A DNA stretch of 34,079 nucleotides, taken from Priapulus caudatus. Lineage: Eukaryota; Priapulida; Priapulimorpha; Priapulimorphida; Priapulidae. The number at the start of each line of letters is the position of its first letter. Positions within the stretch are counted from its first letter, which is position 1. Location of the stretch: contig NW_014578094.1 in the NCBI RefSeq assembly GCF_000485595.1, positions 16,438 to 50,516 on the forward strand. Reading direction: 5' to 3'. This document shows positions 9,772-21,481 of this stretch, piece after piece. The notes below the pieces were generated by a model that was not told where the DNA came from, did not search any database, and was given only the letters and a program-made list of their open reading frames with translations. A program made the translations under genes and the position numbers.

Positions 9772-11339
9772 AACAATTTTGACGACAAAGAAACCCGACT
9801 GCAATAGAAGGCGCCACGTACGTACAAACTAAACTTTGGTTCAGAAGATTATAATCGAGGAGCATTGCAGTTTGCTGCTATATCGAAAAGACGTTTTCAC
9901 CTCCAATCACCAGGTTTGCTAGCGTCGACCTTAGGCTTCGCAGAAAAGTAGTGATACTTAATAATAATATACGAAAAAACGGATTCTGGCGAAAATGTTA
10001 TATTATATATATATATATAATATATTCCCAATACGCCCCCTTCTGACATATCTTCTACGAGTGTCGTTTTCTTCGCAGGAGACAACAGCGCCCCTGGCTT
10101 CTTGTACCATCTATCAAAGTAAGCATGCCGATGATCATCGATTTCTACTATATACATTGTGTACTGATCGCTCGCATGATTGCAAAAGACTTCCGTCGAC
10201 GCTTTATCAAATTGTACACTAATACTATATATATAATATTAATAGTATATATTATATATATAGTATATATATATATAATAGTATGGATGATTACAACGTG
10301 AAATCAACTGCCTGCTATAACTTAGTGGCGCATGCCTGTGTACTTGGTGTACGTTATTTAGCTAATCATGACTAAGGCCTAATAATTATCACATATAATG
10401 TCTAAAGTCAATTTCTGAGTGTGTGTCGATAACACGGCTACCTTGTGACCGCATGTAATATTTTAGAAGAACATGGTATACCAGGTACCTACCATCTGCA
10501 TGTTGCCAATCGTAATTCGCAATGCATACATCACATTGTATTACACGACCGCGTGAAAGAAACTTGCTGACACAGTAATATAATAAGTTCAAATATTATC
10601 GCGACGTAAGCGGGTGTAAACGCAGATGCGCTTAACGATAGATGGAGCCGTCTCTGCACAAAGCCCCGCCAGCAGACTAACGATACACAACTTGAGACGA
10701 AACGCCAAAAAATTGGTGTAATGCAATTGTATTGCGGCCGCCGCACGAATGAGCGGACACTAAAAATCGCTTGGGTGACACACCGTGGAGTGTACGTAAT
10801 CTAACTTTAACATTAAAACGTCCTATCGTAATTATAAGATTATCTGACGTGGACGTTTAATTATACATTCCTGAATCTAGAAGGTCAAGAGTTAGTCTTC
10901 AAGCTAATTTGCTGTCCTATACAATCGGCTGCTACAGTTTATTTTTACATGCAAAACGATCATCCTCACCGTCATCACAGACTAATGCACAACTAGCACC
11001 ACATTAACATCTCACAATGCGTAGATGTGGCACACGTATACTGTGCTACATCTGTATTTAATTTATTCTCAGCTGTAGACCGGATTTTGGGTGAGATGTT
11101 TGTTTTTTTTATCTACAGAACAATAAAAATATATAAACGACTATATAAAATTTCCATATTTTTTTACTCAAATACCATCAGCCCCACACGACACCACCAC
11201 GAGGGGATTGTGACGAGGATGTGACATCAATAAACAAGTAAATTCGCATTTACTAGCCTTATAATACCTACGATTTAACCCTACGCGTAAAATCTCATTA
11301 CCAACGTGAAGCTCAAATCGGAACACAGTACAGCGTTTC
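9772..11339. other. No gene recognised; AT-rich, TA-palindromic tracts
   Basis: Unique sequence with short open frames on both strands and no family resemblance. TA-rich self-complementary tracts lie at 9998-10024 and 10210-10282. A splice-like 40-bp segment at 10079-10118 was considered and rejected. Confidence 0.7.
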
Positions 11340-11960
11340 GCCTATCATTCGTGCGAAATTCGTGCCTCGTAGAACCACGCAGATCCGAGATCAGGCTACC
11401 AGAACGTACGACAACGATTGCTCCATTCTTTGCCATCAATCCAACGCCATTGCGCGCACACTAATAAATTCAAAACAAAGAGGCAGCTACCTAAACGCTC
11501 TATGCAACTCAGCGAGGCAGGTGCTCTCTGAGATATCAGCGCAAACCACACTCGTGAGGCGGCGGAGATAACCTTTGACCCGTAGAATAGTGCAGCTACA
11601 CAGCCCAACTCTGTGAGACATGAGCGCATCAATATAAGTTCTTCACACGACCACACACTGCGGCCCGGCACGGGGCGCTGGAGGCAGACAGGCCCGGGCT
11701 CGGGCAAAATGGTCCGGCTGGGGTGACGCGGAATGGGTTCATGCCGGAAAGGGCGCGGACCGAGAACCGCATGATTTAGCTACGTCGATAGTTTGGCGCT
11801 CTATGTCCCAATCTCGCACCGACGACAACGAGCCAACATTCCTCATTCCGCATAGGAGCAAAGCCATCCAGGGGAAAAACACAACGGACTGCGCGCGGCG
11901 CAAGTGTTCGCGCTTTTGTCTAAATATAGGGCGTCGCAATGGCGTTGATTGATGCCAAAG
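11340..11960. other. GC/CpG-richer island in AT-rich DNA, no gene recognised
   Basis: Base composition rises here (for example CGGCCCGGCACGGGGCGC at 11660 and GGCCCGGGCTCGGGC at 11690). A 103-codon minus-strand frame (11707-11396) is open but has no recognisable motif. The region could be a promoter area or an old insertion; nothing in the sequence decides. Confidence 0.4.
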
Positions 11961-13247
11961 AAGGAAACGTGTCGTACGGTTTTAGCATGTAATCAGCGCC
12001 GGATGCGGGGTCTACGAGAAACGATTCGCACGAGTGACGCCCGGAAATGTCAACGTGCTGTGGGCGCATGGTGGAGCGCACGAGAGAGAGTTACGCGCGA
12101 GTGCAGAATCGAGGGTATTTATAAGGCTAGTAAATCTACGAATTTTCCTTGTTTATTGATGTCACACTCCTCCCTATTATCTACTCCTGATACCATTAAT
12201 CACATTTATTGATAAAAAGCTTAATCACAAGTGCTGGAGCTTCCGCAATTTACGATTCTGCTTGTTTCTAGGTTCGGAGTGCAGGAGGGTTACTGACTTT
12301 TATCAGAGATGGAACTGCATCCTTTCTTAGCCTCTTGAATTTTTTGACTTGCCCTTGTGCTTTTAATATAGGTGGAAGGGATCGGGACAGACAGTTTGAA
12401 TTTTTTATTAGCAAAATTATTCAGCTTTTGGTTTAGTTTTGATATTGCCATAAGCAATAATGATATACTTCAGTGCCCAGCAGTGAATATTTCTCAACCG
12501 TATTTTTCTGTTTACGTATATTTCATGAAATCAAGCCTGGTACATGTAATAACGACCCATGAGTCACACGACGAGAAGCAGAGAAAGCAATGTATTTTAC
12601 TAATTTCCCATAATAATAATAATTATATTTTTAAATAGGTACAGCATATCACATTTCAAAGCAGCCAGTGATTTTAACCCTTGTCAAATGGACACATAAA
12701 TTGAGATGCCTCAAAATGATTCTCGCAAATTAGCAGATATTTGCATTGGCTGTCTTTTAACCCGTCAATGTCGGCTCTTCTTATGTTGCAGATCCACTTC
12801 CATCTATATACTATATATCAAGTCTTGATGCAAGTCTATATACATGATCATCTACATGTGTCATGTGATGTGGTGTATTATTTACAAATTGCATATCGTT
12901 TTATCTGGTATTTTTTACAGAACAAAGGGTAGCAGAATTACACAGATCACCAAACCAAGTAGTGTTTTCCCTAACTTTTAACTGTTAGCTTCACAAGATT
13001 GTATTTTATATTAGTTTACATTGATATTATGATTACATATAATTAAACAATCAATAAGTACAGTCTCTGTTCGTGTGCACAGCAGTCAGTGAGTCACTGC
13101 ATCTGTCATTGCCGTCCTAACGAATTTATTATTTGCAAACGTATATAACATGCAACACGTGATAAATCTAGTACCTATCATGCTCTGTGGGAAACTTGAC
13201 AAACGCTATATCTGGGAATATATCTAGAATATATTATACAAATGATT
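11961..13247. other. No gene recognised
   Basis: AT-rich single-copy sequence. Short open frames (for example 12372-12638 and 12741-12932) show neither domains nor splice structure. A small palindrome TCAAGTCTTGA occurs at about 12820 without flanking duplications. Confidence 0.6.
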
Positions 13248-13511
13248 CCCGTACCGGCTTGAATATAGACACCCCCATACTCTCTGTGAATATTTAGTTT
13301 ATTGACGCACGATTAGTCAATATATTAGCAAATATATGCGCGCGGAAGTGAATTACAGATGATTAAATTTCTAAAATTCTAGATACCTATAGACACATGT
13401 CTTAGCTATAGTCTCTGTGAATATTGGGTTTATTGACGCACGATTAGTCAATATATTCGCAAATATATGCGTACCGTAATCTCCCGTACCGGCTGGAATA
13501 TAGACACCCCC
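13248..13511. repeat. Nested direct repeats in order a-b-b-a
   Basis: Unit a (CCGTACCGGCTTGAATATAG and on through GACACCCCC) is at about 13250-13276 and 13484-13511. Unit b, about 60 bp (GTGAATATT...GTTTATTGACGCACGATTAG...), is at 13280-13340 and 13413-13471. All are in the same orientation with few differences. Confidence 0.75.
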
Positions 13512-13951
13512 GATGCCATTTCGAGTAGGTGACCGCTTTAATCGCCAGGGGCAGCACCATCGAAACGCTTAACAAGCAGGGTATACGAAGTGTCCATTTT
13601 GTGTATCCGTTAGTTTGTGGGACCGCCGTCATAGAAAGGAAGTCTAGATCGAGTTTCGACGTTCTAGAACGAACGCATTCTCGACAGAAATTTAATCATC
13701 ACTGACTAATTCGCATTATTGTTTTATTTTAGAGTATATAATTATTTCCCCTCGAGAAAATATGTTCCTCTATGTCTCACATATATATAAAATTATCTAA
13801 CAGCACCTGTGAGATCTACAACGTCGTTTTCAGCGAGTTAATTTGCTCCTATATATCCAATATAAATTATTAACTTAGGCTTCGTGCATTTTATACTTTA
13901 GCGGTTTTAATATAAGGATTATTTACAAGAGCTGTCCGCAGGCAGGTACGC

Positions 13952-13993
13952 ACCCCCCACACACAAACAAACACACAAACACACACACATACA

Positions 13994-14059
<66 letters not shown>
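13952..14059. repeat. (CA)n microsatellite
   Basis: Nearly perfect CA run after a short imperfect C/CA lead-in. It ends just before the tandem duplication begins. Confidence 0.97.
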
Positions 14060-14060
<1 letters not shown>

Positions 14061-14446
14061 GGTACAGGCAGGTTTAATGACAAATTTGTATATATATATA
14101 TAATATTATTTACCGCGCGCCATTATCGTGTGTTGCCTTTTGCCTGGTGCCAACAACGACGACTAGGTGAATGTCAGTGTGCAAAGTTAATTATATTCTA
14201 AATTCACTTACTGCATTGCATGGGCATGTATGATTGATGATCATAAACTTGAATAGGCTTTCATATGTAACAACCCATCTTATATCGTTAAATAGAAGCT
14301 ACCATTTCAACTGTGTCCTATCCCTCGATAGATTTCTAGAACTTCCAATGATTTTATATTACTATTATATATATACTTTCTAAGATATTATACTACAAAA
14401 GGTATGCAATTCTAAAATTATTGAAAGCGTGGCCATCTTAATAGCA

Positions 14447-14498
14447 TCAAGAGCGTATAAAAAAGGCGTATATAAAGCCTTCTTTATACGCCTCTTGA
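14447..14498. mobile_element. Palindromic mini-element
   Basis: Arms TCAAGAGCGTATAAAAAAGG and CCTTCTTTATACGCCTCTTGA around a short AT spacer. Flanks are TAGCA on the left and TATCA on the right, a 4 of 5 match. It is duplicated at 20157. Confidence 0.7.
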
Positions 14499-15471
14499 TA
14501 TCATCTATCTTATAGCAGCTAATTTTTACATTGTAAACAGACATACTTGGTGTCTGTCGACATACAGTTTTAAATATCAATAAAATTCAAATGACAACGC
14601 CTGCTTAAAAATAATATATAGCAGTTTTTAATGATCCCACATACCCTGTTGCTGGCGTACGAGTATATATTTCGTTTACATACCATTATTACTTACAATA
14701 TTTCCCTCGATCGAGAGAAGTGATAAGAGCCAAGCGTAACCACCGAAGGGAAGGGCACTTGTGCGAATTGTGTTTGTGCCACTTCGTTTGCTGCGCAAAC
14801 GCATACTATGGGGGCGATCGAAGACGCGGTGGCGTAACTTCCAGCAGAATGAGTTGTGCTAGGCAAACACGCCAGGCAATCAGTTTACGTCACTGGAAGC
14901 GAATCAAACATCGCGTGCAGTGTCGACGATCGTTTGTACTCACCGACAATGCTCGCATGTGTCACACAAGTTGCGTCGCGCGCATTCAAACTCACATTCC
15001 GTAGATATAACGTGCGTATCGGAAACACGGTACGAGCTAACGCAGCCATTCAGTGCTAGGTCAACGTGACATGGGAGACGACAGCTGAACTTGACAAAAC
15101 ATTTCTGTTGACGCCTCCGTCATCCATCCAAACCCCCGATCTCCACTACCTGAAACAGCAACGCGAGAAATAGGCCGAAATTGGACGATAGAACGCCTGG
15201 ATTGACTAGGGGAGGTAGATGATGGGAGAAAGTAGATGGGAAATAGAATGCTAGAGTAGCAGAAGTGAATTTAGCGTAGATGCGCCTAAAGTAAATCGAA
15301 AATCGTTTGAAGCGGAAAAAGTAAGCAGAATGAGGAGTTAGAAAAGTTAATAAAAGTAAGAAAGTAGATAACTTCGTTAGTGGCAAGCTTACTATGCGCG
15401 CGCAAGGCTGTATATTTGAGCAGGAATAATGTAAATGTGAAACAGCCGATGGAGGAGCGGGATATATATTA

Positions 15472-15534
15472 TCAAGAGCGTATAAAAGAAGAGCAGCACG
15501 CTCTTATACTTTTTCCTTCTTTATACGCTCTTGA
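15472..15534. mobile_element. Palindromic mini-element, exact 5-bp flanks
   Basis: Left end TCAAGAGCGTATAAAAGAAG, right end CCTTCTTTATACGCTCTTGA. TATTA flanks both sides. A secondary GAGC...GCTC pairing in the middle makes a branched fold possible. It is duplicated at 21164. Confidence 0.78.
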
Positions 15535-15792
15535 TATTATGCAAATAAAGAAGGGAGAAACGCGTTCTCGGTCGTGTCTGTTATACGGGGTTCGATTAGT
15601 ACAACTATTAACATTCCATTGAATTAGTTTTAGTTCATTCTATCTTGTTCGCTGATATATCCATAAAACAGACTGGCTACAAATGTACCAATAATAGGAA
15701 CGCACGGATCATTCAACCTGTCGTGTGCAACGATATCTCAACATACCTCTGGAACATTCCATGTTACATCTATAAACGGACTGTGGCTCAAA

Positions 15793-16089
15793 ATGGTAAC
15801 TTGCATAGAGGCCTTTTACACTGCCGCCAAAAAGCCTCCGCCTTGTGGAGAATATTGGCAGTTTCGACCCTGGGTTTTCTCTATTGTTAAACCACCTGGA
15901 GAAGAAATGCTCGTAAATATGTGCACCTGCTCTCATGAGCCGTCAAGCGTAAACAATAGACACTGTTCGGTGTTTCTAGTAAACGGTCGATATGTTTGCA
16001 TTTCATTAGGGACCCCCGTTCTAAAAGATTCTCATAATCATGTGAAACGCAACGTGGTGATATTTAGATGGGAACCGCGTTTTTCGTAG
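15793..16089 (+). CDS. Unrecognised 98-codon open frame, Cys-rich, protein-identical in both tandem copies
   Basis: It starts at AAAATGG, an acceptable initiation context, and ends at TAG. Landmarks are TAAKKPPPCGEYWQFRPW, MCTCSHEPSSVNNRHCSVF and VIFRWEPRFS. No signal peptide or membrane segment is evident and no family was recognised. Both single-base differences from the copy at 21482-21778 that fall in it are synonymous, while the same changes alter overlapping frames on either strand. That hints that this frame is the coding one, but two sites are weak evidence. It lies about 550 bp upstream of the receptor first exon; it could also be non-coding or part of a repeat. Confidence 0.28.
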   Translation: MVTCIEAFYTAAKKPPPCGEYWQFRPWVFSIVKPPGEEMLVNMCTCSHEPSSVNNRHCSVFLVNGRYVCISLGTPVLKDSHNHVKRNVVIFRWEPRFS

Positions 16090-16179
16090 AGCGATTTTCG
16101 CCAAGCTGGCTTCGCGGTATTATCTTTAACGATGACTAGGCAGGTATCGTCTCACCACGTGCCTGCCACAGCCAGCTCG

Positions 16180-16637
16180 TAAGTGCGTGTCCGATCTACA
16201 GCCGCCACGCATGCGCAACGGCGTCCGACGAACACCAGCGCGTCATCGCACGCCGACACGAGCTAGCGTCTTGGGCTCTATTGGTTTTGGTCGACGAGCT
16301 TTCGCTGACAAGTCGCGACGGCTTCGCAGCTCCTGGGAGATGCGCCTGCTGTTCATTAGCGAGGTGGCCTGCGAACGCATCGGCCGGTGGCAGTCGAGCT
16401 GTGGCAGCGCGCACGTGCGCGGAGTGCATGGGCGGTTCGATTGAATCCAGCAAACGCCGTAGCTTGCCGCGCAAACGTCATTCGGTGCAGGTGGTTATGT
16501 CAGGCGGTTACGTCGGCTGCCCGTGGGTCACTTGAGTCCTAGGCCGCCGCGGCGCAAGTCGGCAGCCGTCAGATCTTGCCGCGGGACGTGTGCGAAGAGA
16601 CCGCGAATGTGACACGTTCGATCGCTGCAAGTTCGCA
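16180..16637 (+). promoter_or_regulatory. CpG-rich region upstream of receptor first exon (putative promoter and 5' UTR)
   Basis: About 450 bp of markedly GC- and CpG-rich sequence in an AT-rich neighbourhood, ending at the first ATG of the signal-peptide exon. It includes GCATGCGC-type and CACGTG motifs (CACGTG at 16156, GCACGTGCGC at 16411). No clear TATA box. It is repeated almost unchanged at 21869-22326. The promoter role is inferred from composition and position. Confidence 0.45.
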
Positions 16638-16689
16638 ATGCTCATCGGCCTCGGCTACACGCTGGCAGCGCTCGTCTACTGTGTGATCG
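16638..16689 (+). CDS. Putative first coding exon of a GABA-B-like receptor (signal peptide)
   Basis: From the first ATG the frame reads MLIGLGYTLAALVYCVI and ends ATC G|GTAGG, a good donor, leaving one base (phase 1). That base G joins CT at the start of exon 29825-30063 to make Ala, giving VYCVIA then GEIPQDDEE: a hydrophobic core followed by a small residue, as at a signal-peptidase site. The intron opens with a CTTTCA repeat. A tandem copy lies at 22327-22378. The link to exon 29825 is inferred from phase, strand and the sense of the joined peptide. An alternative is that the hydrophobic stretch is a membrane segment of an unrelated protein. Confidence 0.5.
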
Positions 16690-16709
16690 GTAGGTTGACT
16701 AACTTTTTC

Positions 16710-16840
16710 AACTTATTCTCTTTCACTCTTTCACTCTTTCACTCTTTCACTTTTTCACTCTTTCACTCTTTCAGTTCTCTTTCTCTTCCTCTGCCTCTTT
16801 TTCACTTTCTCACTCTCTCCCTTTCTCACTTCACTTTTCC
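16710..16840. repeat. (TTTCAC)n polypyrimidine tract at the start of the intron
   Basis: CTTTCA units with one TTTTTC variant, fading into CT-rich sequence. The copy at 22399-22529 has the regular unit at the variant site. Confidence 0.9.
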
Positions 16841-17380
16841 ACACACCGGCGTTAGGCGCGAACTGAACGTTATCTGCGATTTGTCGTAGTGATGCGATCG
16901 CTATAGTTTAATTAGTGAATACGATAACTTACAACATAGTCATTAACAAATTTGGTTCTATTACTGTAGTTAACTTGCACATTTACACTTCGCGTTAATG
17001 TCTTTGTGATGTTATATGCATTTATTAATTTATGGTTTTATATTACGTAAACGTCGCGTAGGCACGTATATGTATATATACAGTGATAATACATTTTAGT
17101 ATACGAATTTGGAAGATATTGCAGTATTTTGGTGGCGATCATGTAATAACCTGGTCTGTACGACTAAAGCGTGAGCCTTGGTGTCTTTTAATATTTAATG
17201 TGATGACGGATTAAAGCTATGCTGTCTAGATCTATGCCTAATTTTACCACTCTACCCGGAGCCCTAGCTTACTTTAATACCAAATGCAATCCTACGCCTA
17301 GCCCTAGCAATTATTATACAACTCTAATCCTAAGGTCAGCCATAATTTTAACACTGACCTTAACGCTCGATCAAGCTTTA

Positions 17381-17640
17381 ACCGTAACCCCAACCCTAAC
17401 CTTAACCATAACTCGAACATAACGGCAACCATCACCTTAACCCAAACTTTAACCTAATCCTTGTGTAAATTAACCACACTTCCAAATTAAACACCAATTC
17501 TAACCCTAACATAATTCCATAATTAATAACCCAAATACAACCCCTAACACGTTCCTGAACCAATTCCAACCTAACCAACAACTAACCTAAACCCAAATAC
17601 GTGGCCGAAACCTCAACCCTAACTCGAAGCCTATCAAAAC
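17381..17640. repeat. Degenerate telomere-like (CCCTAA) array
   Basis: Repeated near-hexamers CCCTAA, CCTTAA, CCATAA and CCCAAA over about 250 bp, starting near CCCCAACCCTAACC. CCTAGC-type units precede it from about 17265. It resembles decayed interstitial telomere repeat; its copy is at 23075-23345. Confidence 0.65.
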
Positions 17641-19437
17641 CGTGAAAACATCCACACCAATTCCTGAAAGATGTACGATGTGAAAATATAATGTAATGTC
17701 TCTAATTTAATAAAATGAGAATATATATGGATATATATATATGCGTGCATAGGTACGTGCGTGCGTGCGCGCTCGCATGTGTATATATGTGTATGTATAA
17801 TCATATTATATCATGTACTCATATGTATGTGGTAGTTTCATTAACTTCATTGTACATAATGCGTACGCGCTGGCTGTAATTTAATATCAAGTATGAAAAT
17901 GCGTATATTATTCACGGAACAGCTTACTGGATAGGTTGCAGTGTAATTTATAAGCGATTGTATCTCATGATATGAACTTCTGCCTAGGTGGATTATCTTT
18001 CAAAATATCTTCATGCCTTTCTGGGCAAATCTCACGTTACATTCTATACTTCGTGTCATAGCTCTGAAAAAGTGTTTGGTTGCGCTATTATATCGCACCT
18101 TACATCATATATTCTACATTATACCAAGCTCATCTGTTAAATCCAAAAATAAATGCTAGGTAAATTATTTTCCCTAAGAAATCGTCGTCAAATTATATGA
18201 TCAAGGTCACGTCGCGTTTCGCGTTCTGCAGTGCATGACGCACAGTGTCGTGTTCTTGCGTTACGATGAGCAGTGCATATAAAATGTTGTAAGTAACATT
18301 CTATCAGGTGTAAATTAATTGACCTGAATCTAACAGCCAACGCTCGCTAAGTGGCTAGCAACACTACTTGACTTTTGATGTATCCGAATCACTGATCTGT
18401 GCCGACTGGCTAGCACGGCGACATGGTGATCATTACACACCTAGCGTTGGCTTGTCTAAGATGCACATGAGCAAACACGTCAACTTCATGGCGAGACAGC
18501 GTTTTTGTCACGATTACCAAGTTCTAATGTTACCTGCATATGGTGGGCATTAGATTTGGCGACACCAGCACTTATGGCGGTGTACGAATAATGTCGAATG
18601 AATTCGTTACGATGTAATTCTACTGCTGTCGGCTACACGTGCTTCGCAGTTCGCCCTGCTCCTGTGGTTTCGATAGAGAATTTATTGAGACGAGCTAGTG
18701 CGTATCTGATTCAAGAAATCTTATAACCGTTTGACCGCAATCACACAGAAGCAAAGAAAATAATTATTAACGTGCCTAGCCCGTTTTCGCGGCATTTATC
18801 GACTGTGTACTTGGGCGTGCGGCATGCAACACAATGCCAAACGAAAACCGCGCGTTTTCTTTCCTGTGTTTTCTTTATCGATATTACGTCTTCATCGCCA
18901 TATTATCTGTCGATAAGGCGTTTCGATGTTATATTGTATGACACCCGTTCTCATCCATACTCACTCCGTCTTGTAATAATTACATATTTCACCGTTTACG
19001 AGCAGCGCGACTGTCGGGTCTAACGATATCGTCATTCCTATCGTCTTCATCTATACGCTAATTGGAGACGTCCTTGGAGGCCCGTGACGGTCGAGCCATC
19101 GCAACTGATAGATGCTCACCGCCGTGAGACACGTCGCTGTCTATATATCATGCCGAAACCTCGTAACAGCCGTAGACGCTTTTCGTCCATTACTGTCACA
19201 TGCCCATCGTCAACGTTGTCGCCCCCCGCGAGCAGCCTGCGACGATATGTGGTGGTAGCGTATTCATTTTCGAGCGCATAGGCGCATGCGTACGCCATTC
19301 TAATGAGCTTTCCCACGGGAGAAGCAAACCTGCGGCGAACCGCGATGTTTTAGCGGATATCCGGCGCAGTTTTAATGCTTAGAAATTGTTGTCGTGATCA
19401 AAACTATTTCGTCGCCTAATCAAAACGATTCAAATAG
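17641..19437. other. No gene recognised
   Basis: Contains alternating TA/TG/CG tracts at 17720-17800 and a spaced 10-bp inverted repeat (AGCCAACGCT near 18337, AGCGTTGGCT near 18442). Short open frames are not kept in the tandem copy, although indels there may be sequence error. Confidence 0.55.
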
Positions 19438-19803
19438 GCCTGGGGCCCGTTGTCAGAAACAAATTAGTCTTAACATTAACCTTAACATTAACTTTTTCTC
19501 TTAGAGCGTTGACAGAAACTTCGTAAAGTCAAGAGAATTAAAAATTCTCGTAACTTTTCTCTTAACTTAAGAGATCCTAGACCTCCTTTAACTTTAATAT
19601 TAAGATGAAAATAACACATTTAGACTAAGAATAACAATTATAGTGATCTTATATTTTATATTAATGAGTAATATCATGTGTTTTTCTTAAAAAACACGTC
19701 AAAAAAATTAATTATCTACCGATCGTGAAGCAAAACAAAAGTGTCAAAACATTTACAAATGGCGTATGGCATTTGTTCTCGTATTTTAAATACTTTTGCA
19801 CTG
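19438..19803. mobile_element. Truncated 5' part of an inverted-repeat DNA transposon
   Basis: Same element as 25214-25930, starting CCTGGGGCCCGTTGTCAGAA. Only the left half is present because the tandem-duplication joint cuts it at the TA repeat. Confidence 0.7.
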
Positions 19804-20156
19804 AATATATATATATATTATTTACCGCGCGCATTATCGTGTGTTGCCTTTTGCCTGGGTGGCCCAACAACGACGACTAGGTGAATGTCAGTGTGCAAAG
19901 TTAATTATATTCTAAAATTCACTTACTGCATTGCATGGGATGTTATGATTATGATCATAAACTTGAATAGGCTTTCATATGTAACAACCCATCTTATATC
20001 GTTAAATAAGCTACCATTTCAACTGTGTCTATCCCTCGATAGATTTCTAGAACTTCCAATGAATTTTATATTACTATATATATATACTTTCTAAGATATT
20101 ATACTACAAAAGGTATGCAATTCTAAAATTATGAAAGCGTGGCCATCTTAATAGCA

Positions 20157-20207
20157 TCAAGAGCGTATAAAAAAGGCGTATATAAAGCCTTCTTTATACG
20201 CTCTTGA
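20157..20207. mobile_element. Palindromic mini-element (copy of 14447)
   Basis: Same insertion as 14447-14498, carried along by the tandem duplication. Here the right arm reads ATACGCTCTTGA without the extra C. Confidence 0.7.
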
Positions 20208-21163
20208 TATCATCTATCTTATAGCAGCTAATTTTTACATTGTAAACAGACATACTTGGTGTCTGTCGACATACAGTTTTAAATATCAATAAAATTCAAT
20301 GACAACGCCTGCTTAAAAATAATATATAGCATTTTTTAAATGATCCCACATACCTGTTGCTGGCGTACGAGTATATATTCGTTTACATACCATTATTTAC
20401 TTACAATATTTCCCTCGCATCGAGAGAAGTGATAGAGCCAAGCGTTAACCACCGAGGGAAGGGCACTTGTGCCGAATTGTGTTTGTGCACTTCGTTTGTG
20501 CGCAACGCATACTATGGGGGCGATCGAAGACGCGGTGGGTAACTTCCAGCAGAATGAGGTTTTGCTAGGCAAACACGCACAGGCAATCAGTTTACGTCAC
20601 TGGAAGCGAATCAAACATCGCGTGCAGTGTCGACGATCGTTTGTACTCACCGACAATGCTCGCATGTCACACAAGTTGCGTCGCGCGCATTCAAACTCAA
20701 ATTCCGTAGATATACGTGCGTATCGGAAAACACGGTACGAGCTAACGCAGCCATTCAGTGTAGGTCAACGTGACATGGGAGACGACAGCTGAACTTGACA
20801 AAACATTTCTGTTGACGCCTCCGTCATCCATCCAAACCCCCGATCTCCAACTACCTGAAACAGCAACGCGAGAAATAGGCCGAAATTGGACGATAGAACG
20901 CTGGATTGACTAGGGGAGGTAGATGATGGGAGAAAGTAGATGGGAAATAGAATGTAGAGTAGCAGAAGTGAATTAGGTAGATGGCTAAAGTAAACTGAAA
21001 ATCGTTGAAGGCGGAAAAAGTAGCAGATGAGGAGTTAGAAAAGTTAATAAAAGTAGAAAAGTAGATAACTTCGTTAGTGAAGCTTACTATGCGGCAAGGC
21101 TGTATATTTGAGGCAGGAATAATGTAAATGTGAAACAGCCGATGGAGGAGGCGGATTATATTA

Positions 21164-21223
21164 TCAAGAGCGTATAAAGAAGAGAGACGCTCTTATACTT
21201 TTTCCTTCTTTATACGCTCTTGA
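21164..21223. mobile_element. Palindromic mini-element (copy of 15472)
   Basis: Same insertion as 15472-15534, again flanked by TATTA on both sides. Its middle is three bases shorter. Confidence 0.75.
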
Positions 21224-21481
21224 TATTATGCAAATAAAGAAGGGAGAAACGCGTTCTCGGTCGTGTCTGTTATACGGGGTTCGATTAGTACAACTATTAA
21301 CATTCCATTGAATTAGTTTTAGTTCATTCTATCTTGTTCGCTGATATATCCATAAAACAGACTGGCTACAAATGTACCAATAATAGGAACGCACGGATCA
21401 TTCAACCTGTCGTGTGCAACGATATCTCAACATACCTCTGGAACATTTCATGTTACATCTATAAACGGACTGTGGCTCAAA

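Larger units (their letters stand above)
14088..19803. repeat. 5.7-kb tandem duplication, unit 1
   Basis: Direct repeat of 19804-25583. The joint lies in a TA microsatellite on the left and inside a transposon (19438 onwards) on the right. The core 15541-17340 aligns to 21230-23030 at a constant offset of 5689 with about eight substitutions and no net indel. The flanks differ mostly by small indels. The unit carries a promoter-like region, the first exon of a receptor gene, two palindromic mini-elements, a 98-codon open frame and a telomere-like array. Confidence 0.9.

Noticed and set aside
10079-10118. 40-bp segment between TTCGCAG and GTAAGC as the next receptor exon
   Set aside because: In the required phase it reads ETTAPLASCTIYQ, which does not resemble the family; splice motifs this short occur by chance.
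11396-11707. 103-codon minus-strand frame in the GC-rich island
   Set aside because: No recognisable domain, splice structure or second copy to test; GC-rich DNA holds open frames by chance.
12816-12828. Small palindrome ATCAAGTCTTGAT as an eighth mini-element
   Set aside because: Only 11-13 bp, lacks the GAGCGTATAAAG arm, and shows no flanking duplication.
13248-13511. CRISPR-like array
   Set aside because: Two different units twice each, without regular spacers, in an animal genome.
18337-18451. Transposon bounded by AGCCAACGCT/AGCGTTGGCT
   Set aside because: Only 10 bp of inverted repeat and no flanking duplication; likely chance.
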